From NCBI GenBank assembly GCA_030696465.1, contig JAUYSE010000165.1, positions 1-6,709 on the forward strand: a DNA stretch of 6,709 nucleotides. Direction: 5' to 3'. The notes under the pieces are model-generated. The model did not search any database. It worked only from the letters and a program-made list of their open reading frames with translations, and was not told where the DNA came from. Shown here one piece after another: positions 1-5,855 of the stretch. The position numbers and the translations under genes are program-made. Positions within the stretch are counted from its first letter, which is position 1. Every line of letters begins with the position of its first letter. The DNA is from Legionellaceae bacterium (GTDB lineage Bacteria; Pseudomonadota; Gammaproteobacteria; Legionellales; Legionellaceae).

Positions 1-661
1 CGTAGAAAAATTTTCCGTGATTAAAACCTTACAGGCGATAGATAGCGCCCATGTCTGTTTATTGATGTTGGATGCACAAGAAGGCCTGGTTGATCAAGAT
101 TTGCATGTATTAAGTGCCGTTTTAGAATCTGGTAAAGCAGCAATGATCGTGGTGAATAAATGGGATGGTTTGAGTGAGGATGAGAAGAAGCACGTACAAT
201 CTATTCTTGAGAGACGCTTGACCTTTGTTCCCTTTGTACCGGTGCGTATGATCTCAGCAAAAAAAGGCACCGGGGTAAATGCTTTATTCCAAGAGATTCA
301 AAAAGTATATACTTCGGCATCACAACCCTTGTCTACGCCACAATTAACGCGTATTTTACAACGCTTGGTAGAAGAGCATGCTCCGCCCTTAGTGAATGGA
401 CGTCGCGTGAAGTTACGCTATGCACATCCAGGCGGCAATAATCCACCAGTCGTCGTCATTCATGGAAATCAGTTGCAGTCTTTGCCAGATAATTATAAAC
501 GTTATTTAAGTAATGGTTTTATAAAATATCTTGCTTTAGAGGGGACACCCGTATCGGTTGTCTTTAAAGCGGGACGAAACCCATACGAGGGGAAGAGAAA
601 TACCTTGACCCCACGACAACTTCACAAAAGAAAACGTTTGATACGACATATTAAGAAATAG
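1..661 (+). CDS. der: Ribosome biogenesis GTPase Der (EngA), 3' portion, 5'-truncated by window edge
   Basis: Der is a GTPase with two tandem G domains and a C-terminal KH-like domain; it binds the 50S ribosomal precursor and is needed for its maturation. The reading frame is open from base 2 and enters inside the second G domain, just after the switch II region (first residues VEKFSVIKTLQAI, as in E. coli Der). The G4 motif NKWD is at bases 155-166 and a G5-like SAKKG follows near base 256. The KH-like domain is recognised by GRRVKLRYAHPGG and VVVIHGNQ, and the protein ends in the typical basic tail NTLTPRQLHKRKRLIRHIKK. About 219 residues are visible, roughly the last half of a protein of about 460-490 residues. 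The internal GTG at 17 is not a real start, because the family homology continues upstream of it. The gene ends in TAG at 659-661. A hairpin follows at once. Confidence 0.97.
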   Translation, partial: VEKFSVIKTLQAIDSAHVCLLMLDAQEGLVDQDLHVLSAVLESGKAAMIVVNKWDGLSEDEKKHVQSILERRLTFVPFVPVRMISAKKGTGVNALFQEIQKVYTSASQPLSTPQLTRILQRLVEEHAPPLVNGRRVKLRYAHPGGNNPPVVVIHGNQLQSLPDNYKRYLSNGFIKYLALEGTPVSVVFKAGRNPYEGKRNTLTPRQLHKRKRLIRHIKK

Positions 662-662
662 T

Positions 663-707
663 ATACTGTAGCTCGCTCTGGTTGTGTTTGAGCGGGCTAC
701 ATAGTAT
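663..707 (+). terminator. Long imperfect hairpin after der, possible terminator or processing structure
   Basis: Bases 668-678 (GTAGCTCGCTC) pair with 690-700 (GAGCGGGCTAC) over 11 positions, including one G-U wobble, around an 11-base loop. Outside it ATACT (663-667) pairs with AGTAT (703-707) across a 2-base bulge (701-702). The hairpin starts 2 bases after the der stop codon, where a terminator is expected. No clear run of T follows on the + strand (the next bases are GGAGCTTTACAATTTTA), so an intrinsic terminator is not proven. A 3'-end stabilising structure or a dispersed palindromic repeat are alternatives. Confidence 0.5.
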
Positions 708-860
708 GGAGCTTTACAATTTTATATATACTCACCGCAATTGGGTTTTTGAGCTAAGCGCAAGCGAGTGTGCAACAACGCCGAAAGTACGAAGAGTATA
801 AATTTGAAATAACGTCCTTTTGGGACTCGTTCCACAAAAGGCAGCAGGGATTACGCACGA
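708..860 (+). other. Non-coding leader between der and the antiporter gene
   Basis: No convincing gene is seen here. The first part is AT-rich and holds TATACT at 727-732, a -10-like hexamer without a good -35 at the right distance. A second -10-like box, TATAAA, is at 797-802, again with only a weak -35. Just upstream of the antiporter start there are two competing small hairpins: GTCC 814-817 with GGAC 823-826, or CCTTTTG 816-822 with CAAAAGG 835-841. A Shine-Dalgarno-like AGGGA at 846-850 stands 10 bases before the ATG at 861. If the five-gene cluster downstream has its main promoter in this window, this gap is the natural place, but no promoter can be assigned with confidence. Confidence 0.4.
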
Positions 861-2030
861 ATGCTTGTCCATCCAGTTTTTTATACCATATTTGTTATTT
901 TTTTCGGTGCAGCACTGTTTGCCACCTTCGTGCTATACACGCGTCAATCACTTTTAGTTGCATATTTACTCTTGGGCGCAACTTTGGGCCCTTGGGGCCT
1001 AGATTTAGTAGGTGACGTTACGGTAGTGCAACAGGTGGGTGAAATCGGCATTGTGTTTTTATTGTTCTTATTAGGGCTACACTTACAGCCGCAAAATTTA
1101 ATCCATATGATGCGTAAAATTACGCCTATTGCGCTCTTGAGTTCTGCTGTTTTTGCCGCTATGGCGTATGAAATTGGACATCTCTATGGCTTGAGCAACA
1201 CGGAGTCGCTGGTATTGGGTGCGGCCATGATGTTCTCTAGTACCATTATTGGTTTAAAATTACTACCGACGACCATCCTGCATCACCAACATACAGGTGA
1301 GCTCATGATCAGCGTGCTCTTAATGCAGGACGTCATCGCTATCATCGTATTAATTTTTATGCATGGCTCTGAGCAGCAAGGTATTTTTTCAATGGGAATT
1401 TTCTTGACCATGCTGGCGTTGCCGTTGTTGACGGTGTTTGCTTTTCTCATAGAGCGTTATGTACTCGTTCGTTTATTGGCACGCTTCGATAGAACCCAAG
1501 AATATGTCTTTTTATTATCTATTGGCTGGTGTTTAGGGCTTTCATTTCTTGCTCAAAAAATAGGATTATCTGAAGATATTGGCGCATTTGTGGCGGGAGT
1601 CGCATTAGCGGCGAGTCCTATTTCTTTGTTTATTGCGGAAAGTTTAAAACCTTTACGAGATTTTTTCTTGGTGATGTTTTTCTTTTCAGTAGGGGCTACC
1701 TTTAATTTTGGTTGTGTCTTAGAAGTGTTATGGCCAGCAGTAATATTGGCTTTTTTAATGTTAGTAGTGAAGCCATTGATGTTTAAGGGTTTATTTTTGC
1801 GCGCCGGAGAAAAGCCAGCGGTTGCTAAAGAAGTGGGAATTCGATTAGGGCAGGCCAGTGAGTTCTCGTTATTGGTGGCTAGTATAGGATTGACTAATCA
1901 CTTGATCGCGGAACAAACGTCTAATTTAATTCAGGCCACGACGATATTAACATTTATTATATCGTCTTATGTGGTTGTCTTAAAATATCCTACGCCTATC
2001 GCATTATCAGATAATTTACGTAAGGACTAA
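861..2030 (+). CDS. CPA2-family monovalent cation:proton antiporter, membrane domain only (KefB/YbaL-like)
   Basis: This is a polytopic inner-membrane protein of 389 residues with about 12-13 hydrophobic segments, matching the Na+(K+)/H+ exchanger domain of the CPA2 family, which exchanges K+ or Na+ for protons. Family marks seen are LGPWGL near residue 42, VFLLFLLGLHLQP near 65, the SSTIIGLKLLP segment near 126, the Gln-Asp pair Q156-D157 in a membrane segment (the ion-binding position in Kef-type proteins), GAFVAGVALAASP at 241-253, FFFSVGATFNF near 274, and GQASEFSLLVASIGL near 330. The protein stops soon after the membrane domain, so the cytoplasmic RCK/TrkA-N domain of KefB, KefC and YbaL is absent. 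The frame has a stop at 810 and no other start codon before ATG 861. An AGGGA lies 10 bases upstream of it. It is followed after 2 bases by the ampE-like gene. Which ion it carries cannot be told from sequence. Confidence 0.9.
   Translation: MLVHPVFYTIFVIFFGAALFATFVLYTRQSLLVAYLLLGATLGPWGLDLVGDVTVVQQVGEIGIVFLLFLLGLHLQPQNLIHMMRKITPIALLSSAVFAAMAYEIGHLYGLSNTESLVLGAAMMFSSTIIGLKLLPTTILHHQHTGELMISVLLMQDVIAIIVLIFMHGSEQQGIFSMGIFLTMLALPLLTVFAFLIERYVLVRLLARFDRTQEYVFLLSIGWCLGLSFLAQKIGLSEDIGAFVAGVALAASPISLFIAESLKPLRDFFLVMFFFSVGATFNFGCVLEVLWPAVILAFLMLVVKPLMFKGLFLRAGEKPAVAKEVGIRLGQASEFSLLVASIGLTNHLIAEQTSNLIQATTILTFIISSYVVVLKYPTPIALSDNLRKD
2022..2026 (+). promoter_or_regulatory. Ribosome binding site of the ampE-like gene inside the antiporter 3' end
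   Basis: AAGGA at 2022-2026 lies 6 bases before ATG 2033, and inside the last codons of the antiporter gene. This supports the chosen start and suggests coupled translation of the two membrane proteins. Confidence 0.65.
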
Positions 2031-2032
2031 GT

Positions 2033-2746
2033 ATGAAACTATTGAGCCTTTTGTGCTGTCTTTTGGTTGAGCGTTATTTAATACATAACTTGGCGTATGG
2101 ACGCTTTTCTTGGTTTTCGGGATATTATCAATACTGTAGTAAGCGCGGAACGCCGGCGGTACCTTCTTGGCTCAAAACTTTATTGGTTTTTTTATCTATT
2201 TATGGCGTAAGCTGGCTTGTGTATCGCTTAACGCATACTTGGCTTTGGGGGATTGTCGGATTTACATCACAATTGTTGGTTCTCTATTATTGTATTGGCC
2301 CGGCATTAGTGTTTTATCCCCCTTTAGATGAAGAGGCGAATCAAGAGTCTCTGGTCAAGCAATATCTGAGTGATGGAAACTCTTTAATTTTTACACTGTT
2401 TTTCTGGTACACCTGTTTTGGGATTTGGGCTGCATTGTTATATCGTTTATTATGGTTGTGTGCACAGCAGGATCACGCATTGTGGCTCAAGCGCGTTGTT
2501 TTTTGTATAGAGTGGATCCCTGCACGTATTTTAGGGTTTTTGTATTTATTGGCCGGCAATTTTCAATCCGGACTTGCAGTGTATGGAAAAGCATGGTGGA
2601 ATACTAATATATTAGAAGAGACCGGATGGGCGGCATTACAATCACATACCTCCGAGCTTTCCAATATGCCCGCAGCTGAGCGATTATTGTATTGTGCCTT
2701 GTGTTTGTGGTTGGTCGTCGTTGCGATTGGCACGTTGGCGGTTTAA
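2033..2746 (+). CDS. ampE: AmpE-like inner-membrane protein
   Basis: This 237-residue membrane protein resembles AmpE, the inner-membrane product of the E. coli ampDE operon. AmpE was linked to beta-lactamase regulation as a possible sensor, and it is related to the CobD/CbiB membrane family; its biochemical activity is not settled. Family marks are the N-terminal LLVERYL (residues 10-16), the YYCIGP segment (85-90) before a cytoplasmic-type acidic stretch, and the best marker, EWIPARILGFLYLLAGNF, starting at residue 160 and matching DWVPVRLAGVVYALIGH of E. coli AmpE. Hydrophobic segments lie near 3-17, 46-66, 71-95, 118-145 and 216-237. It is about 45 residues shorter than E. coli AmpE (284). 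No ampD is next to it. It follows the antiporter after 2 bases and precedes the lipoprotein gene by 24. In E. coli ampE is also a near neighbour of aceEF, which supports the identification. Role here: unknown. Confidence 0.82.
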   Translation: MKLLSLLCCLLVERYLIHNLAYGRFSWFSGYYQYCSKRGTPAVPSWLKTLLVFLSIYGVSWLVYRLTHTWLWGIVGFTSQLLVLYYCIGPALVFYPPLDEEANQESLVKQYLSDGNSLIFTLFFWYTCFGIWAALLYRLLWLCAQQDHALWLKRVVFCIEWIPARILGFLYLLAGNFQSGLAVYGKAWWNTNILEETGWAALQSHTSELSNMPAAERLLYCALCLWLVVVAIGTLAV

Positions 2747-2760
2747 GTACGTGATCATCA

Positions 2761-2765
2761 AGGAG
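2761..2765 (+). promoter_or_regulatory. Ribosome binding site deciding a GTG start
   Basis: A strong AGGAG at 2761-2765 is placed 5 bases before GTG 2771. It favours GTG as the start of the small lipoprotein gene. The signal peptide begins immediately after this codon, which agrees with it. Confidence 0.75.
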
Positions 2766-2770
2766 CAAGC

Positions 2771-3157
2771 GTGCGGCATATATCGTTCATCATTCTAATA
2801 TGTGTACCATTGTTCTTGACTGCATGCTTGACGCAGAAAAGTATAGATGCGCGTAATGCTTGGTTGACGTGTACAGCGGGCTGTCAAGCGCACCTTCAAT
2901 CTTGTAACACCACTTGTCAAAATAGCTGTGTGCATTGTCAAATGAAGCGAGAGCATTGGGTCGCCGAGCGTTATAATATATATGAAAGGACGCAACTTAT
3001 CAGAGGAAAATCAATAGTCTTAGAGAAAGCCTCTTTTCGGGATCCTTTAGCATGTCGTAAATCGACTTGTGATTGTCGTATAGATTATAAAAATTGTCAT
3101 GCGGCGTGTCGTGGCGTAGAACCCATCGCAGTGACACGTATTTCTTGTTGTAAATAA
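2771..3157 (+). CDS. Small cysteine-rich predicted lipoprotein of unknown function
   Basis: This gene encodes 128 residues from a GTG start. A signal peptide with a basic start (MRH) and a hydrophobic core (residues 4-17) ends in the lipobox LTAC, with C19 as the lipid-carrying cysteine. The next residue is L, not D, so by the Lol rule the outer membrane is the likely destination. The mature part holds 13 further cysteines: 34, 38, 45, 49, 53, 56, 95, 100, 102, 109, 113, 126 and 127. A unit of C-x6-C-x3-C occurs twice (38-45-49 and 102-109-113), with C34-x3-C38 before the first. The two clusters are separated by a charged stretch without cysteine (57-94). Disulfide bonding in the periplasm or metal binding are both possible; neither is shown. 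It sits 24 bases after the ampE-like gene and 13 bases before aceE. I do not recognise a named family. The gene is likely real given the RBS, lipobox and tight spacing. Confidence 0.8.
   Translation: MRHISFIILICVPLFLTACLTQKSIDARNAWLTCTAGCQAHLQSCNTTCQNSCVHCQMKREHWVAERYNIYERTQLIRGKSIVLEKASFRDPLACRKSTCDCRIDYKNCHAACRGVEPIAVTRISCCK
2972..2977 (+). promoter_or_regulatory. Perfect -10 hexamer inside the lipoprotein gene, possible aceE promoter
   Basis: TATAAT at 2972-2977 matches the sigma-70 -10 consensus fully and is about 195 bases upstream of the aceE start. No -35 box is found at 16-18 bases; TTGTCA at 2935-2940 is too far, and no TG extension is present. It could give aceE-aceF a separate weak or activator-dependent promoter. 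It may equally be chance in AT-rich coding sequence. Confidence 0.2.
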
Positions 3158-3170
3158 GAGGCATATAAAG

Positions 3171-5840
3171 ATGTTAGCAACGAACAATGTAGTGGATATT
3201 GATCCCACAGAAACGCAAGAATGGTTAGAGGCATTAGCCGCAGTGATTGCGGTGGAAGGGCAGGAGCGTGCTGCATATTTGATCCAACGATTAATGGATC
3301 GTGCAGGGGCTGCCGGAGTGCCATTAACCTATACAGGCGTTAGCCCGTATTGTAATACGATTAAGCCATATCAAGAGCAATTGCTGCCTTCCGATGAAGA
3401 AATGCTAAGACGTATTGGTGTGTTGATTCGCTGGAATGCCGTAATCATGGTGTTACGGGCAGGGAAATTCGCGCCTGAATTGGGTGGCCATATTGCCACT
3501 TATGCCTCTGCCGCGGTATTGTATGAAGTTGGCTTCCATCATTTTTTTAAAGGGCATTCGCATCCCTTAGGTGCCGATTTATTATATATTCAAGGGCACT
3601 CTTCTCCGGGCATTTACGCAAGAGCCTTTTTAGAGGGTCGTCTAACAGAAACCCAATTAGATCATTTTCGTCAAGAAGTCGGCGGAAAAGGTCTTTCTTC
3701 TTATCCTCATCCATGGCTTATGCCTGATTTTTGGCAGTTTCCAACCGTCTCTATGGGGCTTGGGCCTTTACAAGCCATTTATCAAGCGCGATTTATGAAG
3801 TATCTTGACAATCGTGGTCTCAAAAAAACGGAGGGGCGCAAAGTATGGGCGTTTCTCGGCGATGGGGAGATGGATGAGCCAGAATCTTTGGGAGCGATTA
3901 CCTTAGCTGGGCGAGAACATCTCGATAATTTAATTTTTGTCGTCAATTGTAACTTGCAACGCTTAGACGGGCCGGTTCGAGGAAATGGTAAAATCATTCA
4001 AGAATTAGAAGGTGTTTTTGCAGGCGCCGGTTGGCACGTTATTAAAGTCATTTGGGGAAAACGTTGGGATCCTTTATTTGAGCAAGATCATGATGGCCTG
4101 TTACAAAAACGCATGGATGAATGCGTGGACGGGGAATACCAAAATTACAAAGCAAATGATGGCGCTTATGTGCGCGCAGAATTCTTTGGCCGTTATCCAG
4201 AATTGGCGGAACGCGTCGCACATCTCTCCGATGATGAAATATGGCACTTGAACCGCGGTGGACTGGATCCCCAAAAAGTGTATGCTGCTTACGCAGCGGC
4301 CGTGGCTACGCAAGGGAAGCCCGTCGTGATTCTCGCAAAAACCATTAAAGGCTATGGGATGGGTTCAGCCGGTGAAGGGCAGAATATTACCCATCAACAA
4401 AAGAAAATGACCCTCGATCAATTACGTGCATTCAGAGATCGCTTTAATATTCCGGTCTCGGACGAGGTGATTGCGGATATGCCGTTTTTCCGTCCGGCAG
4501 AAGATAGTCCAGAAATACAGTTCTTAAAGCAACAACGTGAAAGTTTAGGTGGTTTTTTACCCTCTCGTACTGTCAATGAGACGCCATTAAAGATTCCAGC
4601 TTTAGAGACATTCGATTCTCTTTTACAAGGCACCGGTGACCGAGAAATTTCGACCACGATGGCATTTGTACGTTGTTTATCAATTTTATTGAAAGATAAA
4701 AATATTGGCTCACAAATTGTGCCCATTGTGCCTGACGAAAGCCGTACCTTTGGGATGGAAGGTTTATTTCGTCAAATTGGTATTTATTCGCCTGTTGGTC
4801 AATTATACACACCGGTCGATAAGTCGCAGGTGATGTATTACCATGAAGCCAAAGATGGACAGCTCTTAGAAGAAGGTATCAATGAGGGTGGGGCTTTTTG
4901 TTCGTGGATGGCTGCGGCAACTGCCTATAGTACGCATGATATCCCAATGATCCCTTTTTATATTTATTACTCTATGTTTGGATTTCAACGGATAGGCGAT
5001 CTTGCGTGGGCTGCCGGAGATATGCGGGCAAAAGGGTTTTTGTTAGGCGCGACTGCTGGACGCACTACTTTAGCCGGAGAAGGTTTGCAACATCAAGATG
5101 GCCATAGTCATTTGTTGGCATCCACTATCCCAAATTGTGTATCGTATGACCCAACTTTTGCTTATGAACTGGCCGTGATTGTACATCATGGTTTGCAGCG
5201 CATGTATGTCGAAAACATCTCAGAATATTTTTATATTACAGTGATGAATGAAAACTATACTCATCCCGCGATGCCGAAAGGGATAGAATCGCAGATTATT
5301 CGCGGGATGTATTGCTTACGTGCAGCAGAAGGAAAGAAGAAAGCACCAGTCGTCCAGTTGCTTGGATCGGGCGCTATTTTACAAGAAGTAATGCGGGCAG
5401 CCGATCTCTTAGAGAAAGATTTTGGCGTATCCTCGGCAATATGGAGTGTAACGAGTTTCAACGAGCTACGTCGAGAAGGTCTTGCTGTGGATCGCCATAA
5501 TCGTATGCATCCCTTAGAAAAACCAAAAACAAGTTTTGTGACCCAGCAATTGCAAGACGCACAAGGTCCAGTGATTGCGGCGACCGATTATATGCATTGG
5601 TATGCTGATCAAATTCGCGCTTATGTCCCCAATCGTTATGTGACTTTAGGGACAGATGGTTTTGGACGCAGTGATACACGTACACAATTACGTTATTTCT
5701 TTGAGGTGAATGCTGAGTTTGTTGTGTTAGCGGCGCTAGATGCATTAGCTCTAGAAGGTACCGTGCCTAAAACGATGGTGACCGATGCCATGAAGCGTTA
5801 TGGAATTGATCCCCAAAAACCAGACCCCAGTCTATTGTAA
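3171..5840 (+). CDS. aceE: Pyruvate dehydrogenase E1 component, homodimeric type
   Basis: AceE decarboxylates pyruvate with thiamine diphosphate (ThDP) and passes the acetyl group to the lipoyl arm of E2, the entry step from glycolysis to acetyl-CoA in the cytoplasm. The protein has 889 residues (E. coli: 887) and aligns with E. coli AceE along its whole length, so it is complete. The ThDP/Mg motif runs from GDGEMDEPES (residue 230) to NCNLQRLDGP (residue 259). Residues matching the E. coli active site, each shifted by one, are H107, H143, H408, E523, E572 (in GINEGGAFCSW, equivalent to the catalytic E571) and H641. The N-terminal segment DIDPTETQEWLEAL resembles the E. coli N-terminus that docks to E2. 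The ThDP-binding domain comes first, then the central pyrimidine domain, then a C-terminal domain ending near KPDPSLL. AGAGG at 3157-3161 lies 9 bases before ATG 3171. The gene follows the lipoprotein gene by 13 bases and is followed by aceF after 15. No pdhR is present directly upstream. Confidence 0.99.
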   Translation: MLATNNVVDIDPTETQEWLEALAAVIAVEGQERAAYLIQRLMDRAGAAGVPLTYTGVSPYCNTIKPYQEQLLPSDEEMLRRIGVLIRWNAVIMVLRAGKFAPELGGHIATYASAAVLYEVGFHHFFKGHSHPLGADLLYIQGHSSPGIYARAFLEGRLTETQLDHFRQEVGGKGLSSYPHPWLMPDFWQFPTVSMGLGPLQAIYQARFMKYLDNRGLKKTEGRKVWAFLGDGEMDEPESLGAITLAGREHLDNLIFVVNCNLQRLDGPVRGNGKIIQELEGVFAGAGWHVIKVIWGKRWDPLFEQDHDGLLQKRMDECVDGEYQNYKANDGAYVRAEFFGRYPELAERVAHLSDDEIWHLNRGGLDPQKVYAAYAAAVATQGKPVVILAKTIKGYGMGSAGEGQNITHQQKKMTLDQLRAFRDRFNIPVSDEVIADMPFFRPAEDSPEIQFLKQQRESLGGFLPSRTVNETPLKIPALETFDSLLQGTGDREISTTMAFVRCLSILLKDKNIGSQIVPIVPDESRTFGMEGLFRQIGIYSPVGQLYTPVDKSQVMYYHEAKDGQLLEEGINEGGAFCSWMAAATAYSTHDIPMIPFYIYYSMFGFQRIGDLAWAAGDMRAKGFLLGATAGRTTLAGEGLQHQDGHSHLLASTIPNCVSYDPTFAYELAVIVHHGLQRMYVENISEYFYITVMNENYTHPAMPKGIESQIIRGMYCLRAAEGKKKAPVVQLLGSGAILQEVMRAADLLEKDFGVSSAIWSVTSFNELRREGLAVDRHNRMHPLEKPKTSFVTQQLQDAQGPVIAATDYMHWYADQIRAYVPNRYVTLGTDGFGRSDTRTQLRYFFEVNAEFVVLAALDALALEGTVPKTMVTDAMKRYGIDPQKPDPSLL

Positions 5841-5845
5841 ATTAC

Positions 5846-5850
5846 AGGAA
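5846..5850 (+). promoter_or_regulatory. Ribosome binding site of aceF
   Basis: AGGAA at 5846-5850 lies 5 bases before ATG 5856, in the 15-base gap after aceE. It supports this start, which is also where the lipoyl-domain homology begins. Confidence 0.6.
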
Positions 5851-5855
5851 TATAT

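Noticed and set aside
770..1015. Overlapping + strand reading frame of 81 codons starting in the leader of the antiporter gene
   Set aside because: It starts at GTG without a good ribosome binding site. About two thirds of it overlaps the antiporter gene in another frame, and its product resembles nothing known.
2795..2995. Minus-strand frame opposite the lipoprotein gene
   Set aside because: It lies wholly antisense to a gene with RBS, signal peptide and lipobox, and shows no features of its own.
3158..3170. A PdhR-type operator or promoter directly upstream of aceE
   Set aside because: The gap is only 13 bases and holds the ribosome binding site. No palindromic operator was seen there.
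4418..4812. Minus-strand open frames inside aceE
   Set aside because: They are antisense to a highly conserved enzyme sequence. Their open length follows from its codon use.
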